Assembly (NCBI GenBank): GCA_048370855.1
Contig: DBGEOK010000119.1
Coordinates: forward strand, 62,001 to 126,000
Origin: Limiplasma sp048370855
GTDB lineage: Bacteria; Bacillota; Clostridia; Christensenellales; Aristaeellaceae
Length of the DNA: 64,000 nt
Reading direction: 5' to 3'
Shown here: positions 33,752-42,034 of the stretch, one piece after another
Numbering within the stretch: position 1 is the first letter of the stretch
Layout of the letters: every line of letters starts with the position of its first letter
Notes under the pieces: generated by a model
Told to the model about the DNA's origin: nothing
Databases searched by the model: none
Seen by the model: the letters and a program-made list of their open reading frames with translations, nothing else
Position numbers and translations under genes: made by a program

Positions 33752-35716
33752 TTGGGCAAAAGGAAAAAGGGAAAGGGCCTGGGGCTGCTGTATGCGGCGA
33801 TCGCCATATGCCTGCTGGTCAGCGGCGCGGCGATTTACCGCCTGACGGGGAAGCTTGCGACCTATGATGAAAGCAAAAACGCATACGCGGATTTGCGGGA
33901 GCGGGCGGTGCGCGGGGCGGAAACAGAGCCGCAGGACGTTATCATCCAAACCGACTTTGGCGACGGCGAAGATGAGCCCGACGCCGGGGAGGTTGAGGGA
34001 GAGGCCGTGGAGGACGAGGCCTTTCTTTGGATGCTCAGCCATCAAAACAGCACCTGGGACCAATCCCTGCTGAAAGAGGAGGACGCCGGCATTGCGACGG
34101 CGAGCGCCTCCGCGCCGGGCGGCGAGCCGCATGCCACCGCGACGCCCGCGCTTGACACGACGGACGGGAAGGTCGTGCCGGAGGGCGAAGGGGAAAGAGA
34201 GGCGGAGGCTGCCGAGACGCCGGGCGCGGCGGAACGAGCGACGCCTGGCTCCACCCCGACTCCGACGCCCACCGCGACGCCGCTGCCCGCCTACATCCCC
34301 AAAGAGGGCGTGAGCATGGAGCGGGCCGTGACGGTATCCGAGGCGCGCTATACGGTGGATTTTAATTATCTTGGCAAGGTCAACCGCGAGGTGGTCGGCT
34401 GGCTGTATCAGGACGAAACCGGCATCAATTACCCCATTATGCGCGGCTCCGATAACGCCTATTACCTGACGCATATGATGGACAAATCCACCAATCCGGC
34501 CGGTTCCGTATTCATGGACTGCGGAAACTCCGCGGCGTTTATTGACGAAGGAACCTACCTATACGCGCACAACCAAAAAAACGGCGGGATGTTCGCCCCG
34601 CTGTCGGGCTACGCGGAGCAAGGCTATTATGAGCGGCATCCGCAAATGCTTTTGCTGACGCCGTTTGCGGACTATCAGGTGGACTTGTTCGCCGGCATGC
34701 TGACCACCGTGGACGACGAAACAAGCTGGCGCGTCAAGGAGTTTGAGGATGCGGAGGGATATCGCCAGTTTATTGCGGGCCTGCGTGAAAACTCCTTGTT
34801 TCGCTGCGACGAGGAGAGCGTTCCGGAATGGGGGGACAGGCTCCTGGTGCTTGTGACCTGCACGAATCTCAGGCATGGCGAGCGCTATGTGATATTTGGA
34901 AGAATGCGCCCTATGATCTATGAATCGGCGGAGACCGTCGAAGCCACCAAGCTTGAGATGGACGAGCGTCCGACGCAGAACGGCTTTGTCGACGTGGGCC
35001 CGCTCGGAAAGCTGATGGTTTACGCCCAAAACGACGGGCTATGGGCCGGAATGCGCTACGACACAAGGGATACGGATAAGTACCGAAAGTTTGGGCAGGG
35101 AGGGTGCGGCCCGACGGCCGTGGCCATGGCGGTTGCCAACCTGGTGGACAAGGAGAAGCTGCCCGCGCTGATCGGATACGCAAACAGCGACGTGGGGTAT
35201 ACGTTTTGCCCCTGCTCGGTCAACCGGTACTTTTGCAACCATACCCACGCGCAGTACCATCTCAAAACGCCGGATGAGTTTTTGCGCTATCTGCCGCTGG
35301 CTATGGCGAATTTTGCGACAGGAAACAACATCTGGAAGGTTAAATCCCGCACTGGAAATACATACGGCACCAATATGCGCTTTCTGGAGCATGTGTGCAA
35401 CATTTACCGGCTGCATCTTTACGGGACGAGGCAGGTGAGCGAGGCGATCGAAAAGCTCAGGCAGGGAAACTGCATGGCGGTGAGCTGTACGACCCGCGGA
35501 GGGCCGTTTACCAAATCGGGCCACTATGTGGTGCTGGCGGGCGTTGACGACGAATACGTCTATGTGCTCGATCCCCTGCGCCGGGACGATTACTCCGACC
35601 TCGACCGCCGGGAGGTGCTGGAGCCGCTCGCGCCGGGCGTAGTGCGCATTAAATTGGAAAACATTACAAAGTGCAACCTTTCCCCGTTGTACATCCTAGA
35701 AAAGACGGAGGAGTAA
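33752..35716 (+). CDS. Class B sortase fused to a C39-like cysteine peptidase
   Basis: A 654-residue membrane-anchored protein. A helix spans about residues 10-30. An acidic then Pro/Thr-rich linker (to about 190) follows. A class B sortase domain spans about 195-395, with LYAHNQKNGGMF (catalytic His about 273), VLVTCTN (catalytic Cys about 370) and an Arg in RHGERYVIFGR. A papain-fold C39-like domain runs from about 415, with GCGPTAVAM (Cys about 452), SGHYVVLAGVDDEYVYVLDP (His and Asp about 590-605). The start is TTG 33752 with GGAGG seven nt upstream. The sortase half most simply anchors the VPQTG protein encoded just upstream. The peptidase half might process the same substrate or cross-bridge peptides (inference). 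Both active sites look intact. Confidence 0.88.
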   Translation: MGKRKKGKGLGLLYAAIAICLLVSGAAIYRLTGKLATYDESKNAYADLRERAVRGAETEPQDVIIQTDFGDGEDEPDAGEVEGEAVEDEAFLWMLSHQNSTWDQSLLKEEDAGIATASASAPGGEPHATATPALDTTDGKVVPEGEGEREAEAAETPGAAERATPGSTPTPTPTATPLPAYIPKEGVSMERAVTVSEARYTVDFNYLGKVNREVVGWLYQDETGINYPIMRGSDNAYYLTHMMDKSTNPAGSVFMDCGNSAAFIDEGTYLYAHNQKNGGMFAPLSGYAEQGYYERHPQMLLLTPFADYQVDLFAGMLTTVDDETSWRVKEFEDAEGYRQFIAGLRENSLFRCDEESVPEWGDRLLVLVTCTNLRHGERYVIFGRMRPMIYESAETVEATKLEMDERPTQNGFVDVGPLGKLMVYAQNDGLWAGMRYDTRDTDKYRKFGQGGCGPTAVAMAVANLVDKEKLPALIGYANSDVGYTFCPCSVNRYFCNHTHAQYHLKTPDEFLRYLPLAMANFATGNNIWKVKSRTGNTYGTNMRFLEHVCNIYRLHLYGTRQVSEAIEKLRQGNCMAVSCTTRGGPFTKSGHYVVLAGVDDEYVYVLDPLRRDDYSDLDRREVLEPLAPGVVRIKLENITKCNLSPLYILEKTEE

Positions 35717-35740
35717 TCCACTACGCAAAGGAGATTGGCA

Positions 35741-38083
35741 ATGGAACCAAAGGTATACGAATTTTCCGGATTGACAGCCCAGGAAGCGGAGCGGCTGGCG
35801 GCGGAGGGCAAGGCAAACGCAATGCCCAGGCTCAAAGAGGGCGGCGTCGGAGAAATCATCAAGCGCAACGTGCTGACGTTGTTTAACCTGCTCAACGTCG
35901 TGCTGGCGGCGCTGCTTTTGTGGGTCGGGAGCTACCGTGATATGCTGTTTGTGGGGGTGGTGGTTTCCAATATTTTGATCGGCACCATCCAGGAGCTTCG
36001 CGCAAAGCGGACCCACGACCGCTTGAAGCTGCTTTCCGAAAGCAAGGTGCGGGCGATGCGCGACGGCGTTGAGGTTGAGCTGGCGCCGGGCGCGCTGGTG
36101 CTGGGCGACGTCGTCAACCTTGCAAGAGGGGAGCAGATACCCGCGGACGCGGTTGTGCTGTGCGGCGGAGCGTCCGCGGATGAATCCTTGCTGACGGGCG
36201 AGAGCGTTCCCGTGCCCAAGCGGGAAGGCGACACGCTCTTTTCGGGCAGCTTTTTAACGGAGGGCGTCGTTACCGCCAGGCTTGTGGCCGTCGGGGCGGA
36301 CAGCTACGCGGGGAAGCTGCAGATGAGCGCCCGAAAGGTGAAGCGCGGAGACAGCGCGCTCATGAAAGACATGAACCGCTTGATCCGCTATATCTCCATC
36401 GCCATTGTGCCCATCGGCTGCCTGATGTATTGGAAGCAGCGCTCCGGGCTGGACCTGATTCAGCCGGAGGCGGTGACCAAGACCGTAGCTTCCGTGCTGG
36501 GTATGATCCCGGAGGGACTCATTTTGCTTACGTCCATCGCGCTGGCGGTAGGCGTGGTCAAGCTGGGCAAGCGCAAGGCGCTGGTCAACGAGCTTTATGG
36601 CATAGAATCGCTTGCCAGAACGGACGTCGTTTGCATGGACAAGACCGGAACGCTGACAAGCGGGGAGATGACGCTGGAAGAGACGGAGCCGCTGAACGGA
36701 ACGGAGCCGGATGAAATTGCGCGCTGCCTGGGGGCGCTGCTGGCGTCGGCGGACGAAGCGACACCCACGACCGCCGCGTTGAGCGCCGCGTATCCAAAAT
36801 TGGAGGGGATGGAGGCCGCGCGCGTCGTTCCTTTTTCCAGCGAAAGAAAATGGTCCGCGGCAAGCTTTGAGGGTTTTGGCGCCGTCGTGCTTGGCGCGCC
36901 GGAAAAAACGCTGAACGGACAGTTCGCGGAGCTGGCGCGGGAAAAGGCGGCTTTGGGCCTGCGCGTGCTGGCCCTATTGAGAAGCGACGCGGCGCTGGAG
37001 GGGGAGACGCTCCCGGCGGGGATGAGGCCCATCGCGCTGCTGTGCCTGCGGGATTCCCTGCGGACCAAGGTTTGCGAGACGGTGCGGTATTTCGGCGAGC
37101 AGGGCGTTTCGCTCAAGGTGATCTCCGGCGACAGCCCGCTGACGGTTTCCCGCGTGGCGCAGGATGCGGGCGTGCCTGACGCGGACCGGATGATCGACCT
37201 GTCCTCCCTTTCCTCTCCCGTGGATTATCGCGCGCTTTCCCGCGAGTATACGGTATTTGGACGGGTATCGCCGGAGGACAAGCGCGAGCTGATTTCGGCC
37301 TTGAAGGCGGACGGCCACGGCGTGGCGATGGTGGGCGACGGCGTGAACGACATACCGGCGCTGAAGGCCGCCGACTGCTCCATCGCCATGGCGGGCGGCA
37401 GCGACGCGGCCAGCCGGGTGGCGCAGATCACGCTCCTGAACGCCGACTTTGAAATCATGCCGGAAATTGTGCTGGAGGGCCGGCGTGTCATCAACAATAT
37501 TACGCGGGCGTCCTCGCTTTTTCTGGTCAAGAACATATACAGCTTTGTGCTGTCGCTGCTGCTGCTGGCGCTGCCGTTTGCCTATCCCTTCGCGCCCATC
37601 CAGCTTACGCTGGTCAGCGCGCTGACGATCGGCTTTCCGTCGTTCGTGCTCGCGCTCCAGCCGAGCCGGGAACGGGTGCATGGCGAATTTTTGAAAAACG
37701 TCATTTCCCGCGCGCTTCCGGGCGGACTGTGCGTCGCGCTTTTGAGCATCGCCGTGCTGGCGCTTCAGGACGTTCTGGGCTTTACCGAGGAATCCGTCAA
37801 TACGCTATGTACGCTGCTGGCCGGCTATTCCGGGTTGACGGTACTGCTGCTGACATGCCTGCCGCTCAACCTGCTGCGGGGCGTTTTGGTTTTGCTGATG
37901 GCGGGCGCGTTTGTGCTGGCCGTTACCTTCCTGCCCGCCGTATTCTATCTGGAGCCTCTTTCCGGCAGCCAATGGTGGGTGCTGCTGGGCTTTTTGGTGC
38001 TCGCGCCGCTGATGCAGGTTGGGCTGGGGGCGCTTATCCGGGGAATCAGCCCCAGGTCTGAGCGCAGGCGGGAAGAGTTCTGA
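35741..38083 (+). CDS. P-type cation-transporting ATPase, CtpE-like
   Basis: A 780-residue P-type ATPase. An actuator loop with LLTGES lies at about 150, the helix-4 motif PEGLILLTS at about 255, the phosphorylation site DKTGTLT at about 299 and the hinge GDGVND at about 533, followed by a C-terminal membrane bundle. The sequence around PEGL and DKTG is closest in style to mycobacterial CtpE, a calcium-transport ATPase, rather than to copper or potassium pumps; no metal-binding N-terminal CxxC is present. AAAGGAG precedes ATG 35741, and the gene starts 24 bp after the sortase stop. Calcium supply or removal would suit Cna-B and sortase-B folding outside the cell, but that link is speculative. 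Confidence 0.85.
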   Translation: MEPKVYEFSGLTAQEAERLAAEGKANAMPRLKEGGVGEIIKRNVLTLFNLLNVVLAALLLWVGSYRDMLFVGVVVSNILIGTIQELRAKRTHDRLKLLSESKVRAMRDGVEVELAPGALVLGDVVNLARGEQIPADAVVLCGGASADESLLTGESVPVPKREGDTLFSGSFLTEGVVTARLVAVGADSYAGKLQMSARKVKRGDSALMKDMNRLIRYISIAIVPIGCLMYWKQRSGLDLIQPEAVTKTVASVLGMIPEGLILLTSIALAVGVVKLGKRKALVNELYGIESLARTDVVCMDKTGTLTSGEMTLEETEPLNGTEPDEIARCLGALLASADEATPTTAALSAAYPKLEGMEAARVVPFSSERKWSAASFEGFGAVVLGAPEKTLNGQFAELAREKAALGLRVLALLRSDAALEGETLPAGMRPIALLCLRDSLRTKVCETVRYFGEQGVSLKVISGDSPLTVSRVAQDAGVPDADRMIDLSSLSSPVDYRALSREYTVFGRVSPEDKRELISALKADGHGVAMVGDGVNDIPALKAADCSIAMAGGSDAASRVAQITLLNADFEIMPEIVLEGRRVINNITRASSLFLVKNIYSFVLSLLLLALPFAYPFAPIQLTLVSALTIGFPSFVLALQPSRERVHGEFLKNVISRALPGGLCVALLSIAVLALQDVLGFTEESVNTLCTLLAGYSGLTVLLLTCLPLNLLRGVLVLLMAGAFVLAVTFLPAVFYLEPLSGSQWWVLLGFLVLAPLMQVGLGALIRGISPRSERRREEF

Positions 38084-38471
38084 AGCCCGCTTTGAGCGCC
38101 GGAGCGCCGCCGGCTTCCCTCTGTTGTAAAGAGGGAATGAACCGCCCTGGCCGGCGGATGCCGCAATGCCGGAAGGCTTTCCGGGCTGTTAGGCTCAAAA
38201 GGGGACGAACCGAAAACGACCCGGCGAAACCCCGCGGGCGTCTTTGGGAGAATCGAGCGGCATGGCGGGACGACAACCAGGGGAGAAATACGGGGGCAAT
38301 CCTGACGACCGCCATGAGCCCGGAAGGGATAAGCCGCCGACGAGCGTGTCGGCTCGGACGGACTGCGGAGGAACGGCCATTGAAGCGTAGGGCGGTTCCC
38401 ATGGGGAATCAAATCGTCCGCCATACGGCGAAAAAACCTCCCGGAGCGGATTTCATGAAAAGAGGTGCGCT
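38084..38471. other. Long untranslated region before the glutamine synthetase homologue
   Basis: No gene is seen. Several hairpins are possible: TTCCCTCT/AGAGGGAA (38115-38137) just after the ATPase gene, CCGGAA/TTCCGG near 38170, GCCGAC/GTCGGC with a 6-nt loop near 38335-38355, and GGTTCCC/GGGAATC near 38393. The 6-nt loop does not show the A1/G4 bases expected of an ANTAR target. A regulatory leader is plausible but not demonstrated. Confidence 0.35.
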
Positions 38472-39743
38472 ATGACTGTTGACGAGGTATTGCGGTTTAT
38501 AGAGGAGAACGACGTTACCTTCGTTCGTCTGGCTTTTATGGATTTGTTTGGGCGGCTGAAAAACATGGCGATACCGCCGGAGCGGCTGCCGGAGGCCTTT
38601 GAGACGGGCGTTGCCGTCGACGCGACGGCGGTGGACGGCTATGAGGGCGCCGACGGAGGGGATTTACTGCTCCGGCCAGACCCGGATACGCTGAGCATCC
38701 TGCCCTGGAGGCCGCAAACCGGACGCGTATGCCGCCTGCTGTGCGGGCTGACGGATACGCAGGGCAAGCCCTTTGAGGGGGACGGACGGGCGATTTTGCG
38801 CCGCGCTATGGAAACAGCGGCGGCGGACGGGTTAGACGTGCGATTCTCGACGGGCTGCGGGTTTTATTTGCTGGACCTGGACGATGAGGGCAGGCCGACC
38901 TGGAGGCCGCATGACCACGGCGGTTACATGGACATGGCGCCCTTGGACCGTTGCGAGGATATTCGGCGCGATATTTGCATGACGCTGGAGGAGATGAACA
39001 TCCATCCCGAAAGCAGCCTTCATGAACGCGGATGCGGGCAGAACGGGATAGCGCTTCCCCGGACGGACCCGATGAGCGCCGCGGATCACTACGTATCGTT
39101 TCTTCAGGCGGCGCGGGCGGTATCCATGCGCTACGGCGTTCACGCGACGTTTTTGCCCAAGCCGCTTGCCGGAGAGCCGGGAAACGGCTTATGCGTGGGT
39201 ATGTCCCTGTACAGGGGGCCGCAAAACCTGCTGAGGGTAGAGAACGGGGAAATGAGCGGCGAGGCAAAAAGCGCCATTTCGGGCATCCTGCGGCGCTTGC
39301 CGGAAATGACGCTCTTTTGCAACCCGCTGCCAAACGGCTATGAACGCCTGGCGGACGGCTTGACCGCCGGCAGGCTTTGCTGGTCCTATGAGCGCGACGC
39401 GAGCGTGCTTCGCACGCCGCTGCCGCAGGGCCGCTTCGCCCGGGTAGAGCTTGCAAGCCCGGACCCAACCATGAACGTTTATCTCGGATTCGCGCTGATG
39501 ACGCATGCGGCGCTGGAGGGGATTGCCTCGCGTGAGAAGCTGGACGCGGACCGCCAACCCTTGGCCGAACCGCTGCCCCAGACGCTTAACAGGGCGGCGG
39601 AGCGCGCGGCGCGCAGCGCGTTCATCCGGCGCGCGCTGCCGGAGCTCGTCGTAGAGCGGTTTGCCGCCCGTGCCAGGGCGCTTGACAAGGCGTGGCGGAG
39701 CGACCCGGACGCGCTGCTTCAGTCGCAGCTATCGCAGTATTGA
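38472..39743 (+). CDS. Glutamine synthetase homologue lacking catalytic residues
   Basis: A 423-residue protein with the full length and order of a type I glutamine synthetase (beta-grasp about 1-95, catalytic barrel about 100-423). The fold is supported by MDLFGRLKN, HGGYMDMAP, GVHATFLPKP and RVELASPDP. Compared with active GlnA, the metal ligands in GPEPEFF are replaced (STGCGFY, about 124-130), GQHE reads GQNG (about 190-193), and the MHCN histidine region reads LCVG. One Arg of NRSPLIR is also lost. HE at about 185 and E in RVE are kept. Catalysis is therefore unlikely. It starts at ATG 38472 with AAGAGGTG upstream and is followed by an ANTAR regulator, so a sensing or regulatory role is inferred. 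Confidence 0.85.
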   Translation: MTVDEVLRFIEENDVTFVRLAFMDLFGRLKNMAIPPERLPEAFETGVAVDATAVDGYEGADGGDLLLRPDPDTLSILPWRPQTGRVCRLLCGLTDTQGKPFEGDGRAILRRAMETAAADGLDVRFSTGCGFYLLDLDDEGRPTWRPHDHGGYMDMAPLDRCEDIRRDICMTLEEMNIHPESSLHERGCGQNGIALPRTDPMSAADHYVSFLQAARAVSMRYGVHATFLPKPLAGEPGNGLCVGMSLYRGPQNLLRVENGEMSGEAKSAISGILRRLPEMTLFCNPLPNGYERLADGLTAGRLCWSYERDASVLRTPLPQGRFARVELASPDPTMNVYLGFALMTHAALEGIASREKLDADRQPLAEPLPQTLNRAAERAARSAFIRRALPELVVERFAARARALDKAWRSDPDALLQSQLSQY

Positions 39744-39777
39744 CGGACCTGAAGGCTTACGGAAAGGGGCGGCGCAT

Positions 39778-40356
39778 TTGGCGGAGGGCAAGGCCTTACT
39801 GGTATGCGCGCAAAATCGTGGCGCCGACAAGCTAAAGCGGTTGCTGCGGGCGGATTCGCCATGGACGGAGGTTGAGACGGCGGCTTCGGCGGCAGAGGCA
39901 AGGCGGATGGCGGCTGAAACCGAGTATGGTCTGATGATTTTAAACGCGCCGCTATCGGACGGTACGGGGCTGGAGCTGGCGGTGGAGCTGGCGGAAAGGT
40001 CGATGTCGTCCATACTGCTTCTGGTGAAGGAGGAGCTGGTGAGCGTGTTCTTTCAACCCGCCACAGAGGCGGGCGTGCTGGTGGTGGGCAAGCCGGTCGC
40101 CCCGCAGGTGCTTCGGCAGTCGGTCTGGATGGCGGCCGCCATGCGCAACCGCCTCCTCGCGCTTGGCAGGGCGAATGAAAAGCTCCATGCGAGGCTGGAG
40201 GAAACCCGTATAATCGACCGGGCGAAATGCCTTTTGATTCAGCACCGGCAGGTAAGCGAGGCGGAGGCGCATCACGCCCTTGAAAGGCTTGCGATGGACC
40301 GGCGCACGACAAAGGTGAAGGCGGCAATGGAGGTGCTGAGGCGCTTCGGGATGTGA
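39778..40356 (+). CDS. NitR-like response regulator with ANTAR RNA-binding domain
   Basis: A 192-residue protein. Residues about 4-120 are a receiver-like domain in which the phospho-acceptor Asp is replaced by Asn (LMILNAPLSDGTG), as in clostridial regulators found beside glutamine synthetase. Residues about 135-190 form an ANTAR domain (IDRAKCLLIQHRQVSEAEAHHALERLAMD), which binds paired hairpins in mRNA leaders and prevents termination. The start is TTG 39778, with GGAAAGGGG about 8 nt upstream; the longer frame starts inside the synthetase gene. It lies 34 bp after that gene and is probably cotranscribed. With no phosphorylatable Asp, its signal should come by protein contact or ligand binding. 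Confidence 0.85.
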   Translation: MAEGKALLVCAQNRGADKLKRLLRADSPWTEVETAASAAEARRMAAETEYGLMILNAPLSDGTGLELAVELAERSMSSILLLVKEELVSVFFQPATEAGVLVVGKPVAPQVLRQSVWMAAAMRNRLLALGRANEKLHARLEETRIIDRAKCLLIQHRQVSEAEAHHALERLAMDRRTTKVKAAMEVLRRFGM

Positions 40357-40399
40357 GGCCCCGCTGGGACGTCCATGAAGGCATCCGCTCGAGGAAGGG

Positions 40400-42034
40400 T
40401 CAGCGGGGCCCGAGCTCGTACAGGGTGCAGAGCGTATTGCCGTAACTTTCGATGGTAAACAGCGCGTGATAGCCTTCCGGCGGCGCAACGCCGTAGATGC
40501 GCGCATAGGTCGTATTATACAACAGATACGGCGCGTTCGCTTCATAGGCGACGGACAGCGCGCCCCGTTCATGGGCGGGCAGAACGGCGTAGCCATGCTC
40601 CACGCCAAACCAGCTCATGTCGTCTCGCGCGCCCAGGAGCAGTTTAAGCGACGTGTCGCGCTCGCCGGAGACGAGCCCTTTCATGGCGTTTAAGGTGCTG
40701 ACGTCCCAGTAATCAAGCTCCATATCCGTTTCCGCCCCGGTACGGGCCAGCGCGTTATAATAGCCGTACTGATAGGGATGGTTGACGGCGATGCCGGCGG
40801 CGGTCGCAAGCAGGCAAACGCCCGCGACGCAGGCGAAGACGACGCGCCATGCCTTGGCGCGCGGCCTCGCGCACAGCCGTCCTAAGGCGTTCAGCCCATG
40901 CCCCGCAAGGACGGCGACCCCCGCGAAGGTAAAGTAAAAATGCCGCCAGCCATTATAAACAAGGGGACGCGTAAGCGCGGCGAAGATAAGGGGCACAGAC
41001 CAGGCGAGCGTGGCCGTCAGCAGCGCCAGCGTAATGGGGTCTCGAAGCAGGGCGCTTTTTTGGCGAACGGTCCGCTTGAGAACAGAGACCTGCCCCGCCG
41101 CGGCGAGCACAGGCACGTACAGCGGCAGCGTGACCAGCATCATATAGGGCAGGTAATAGCGCGGCAGCGGTTGAACGGCCTGGTCATAGACCGCGCCCCG
41201 AAAAATGACCACGCCGGTCCAGCGCGTGAAGCCGGACGCGTTTTGAAGCAGGTAGGCGATGTAGCCGGCGGGATCGCTCCACAGGGCGGGCGTCAGCAGG
41301 GCGTAGAACGCCAAAAAGCCGCCGACGGCTACCGCCGCGACAGCCGCCATGCGCGGGCTCCACTCGCGGCGCGCGGTAACCAGCACGATTGCGCTTAGGC
41401 CGATCAGGCCCCACGCAAACGCGCCGACGATTTTGGTGTTTGCGGCCATCGCTCCCGCCAGGGCCAGCAGCAGGGCGCGCAGATAGCCCGGCCGTTTTAA
41501 AAACCGAACGCCGAGCCAGAGCGTGCACAGCGCCAGCGAGAGTAGAACCATGTCTTTATTATTGTAGTGGCCTTCGGCAAAGAACCGGGGGCAGAGGTAC
41601 AGCGTCAGCGCCCCGCCGCAGGCCGCGGGCCGGGAAAGGCCGGTTTCGCGGCAGAAGCCATAGACGGCCAGCACGCCCGCCATAAACCAAAGCCAGGTGT
41701 ACAGATGCCAGAGCCGGGTAAGGATGTCCGGGGCCGTTTGAGATAGCTGAAGCATTGGCACGGCGGGATAATACGCGCATTGGCCATGGTCGCGTTCGAC
41801 GCTTTCCGAGATGCGCTGAACGGAGAGCGCGTCATAGTATCGCACGGCGGAGCTTTCCGCGCCCAGCAGGCGAAAGGCGTATTCCTTCATATTTTCCATC
41901 AGGATGACCTGTTCGGCGGGCTCGTCGCACGGCAGGCCGTAATCGCCGCTGGTCAGCGCGCCGGCCAGCGTAAGCGCCAGAAAGAATACAACGGTGAACA
42001 GGCGGGCGCGGCGGTTATACGCGGCTGCTTGCAA
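40400..42034 (-). CDS. GT-C-type membrane glycosyltransferase-like protein (second of a pair)
   Basis: A 544-residue polytopic protein with about ten helices. The first extracytoplasmic loop carries an acidic motif, SGDYGLPCDEPAEQ (about residues 25-38), and VERDHGQCAYYP, characteristic of ArnT/PMT-like GT-C enzymes that use lipid-linked sugars; a soluble C-terminal part follows. The start is TTG 42034, with AAAGGAGG eight nt upstream, overlapping the preceding gene by 20 bp. It is a clear paralogue of its upstream neighbour (shared VERDHGQCA, RFFAEGHYNNKD, NGWRHFYF). Substrate unknown; decoration of a wall polymer or surface glycan is the likeliest role. Confidence 0.82.
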   Translation of the reverse strand: MQAAAYNRRARLFTVVFFLALTLAGALTSGDYGLPCDEPAEQVILMENMKEYAFRLLGAESSAVRYYDALSVQRISESVERDHGQCAYYPAVPMLQLSQTAPDILTRLWHLYTWLWFMAGVLAVYGFCRETGLSRPAACGGALTLYLCPRFFAEGHYNNKDMVLLSLALCTLWLGVRFLKRPGYLRALLLALAGAMAANTKIVGAFAWGLIGLSAIVLVTARREWSPRMAAVAAVAVGGFLAFYALLTPALWSDPAGYIAYLLQNASGFTRWTGVVIFRGAVYDQAVQPLPRYYLPYMMLVTLPLYVPVLAAAGQVSVLKRTVRQKSALLRDPITLALLTATLAWSVPLIFAALTRPLVYNGWRHFYFTFAGVAVLAGHGLNALGRLCARPRAKAWRVVFACVAGVCLLATAAGIAVNHPYQYGYYNALARTGAETDMELDYWDVSTLNAMKGLVSGERDTSLKLLLGARDDMSWFGVEHGYAVLPAHERGALSVAYEANAPYLLYNTTYARIYGVAPPEGYHALFTIESYGNTLCTLYELGPR

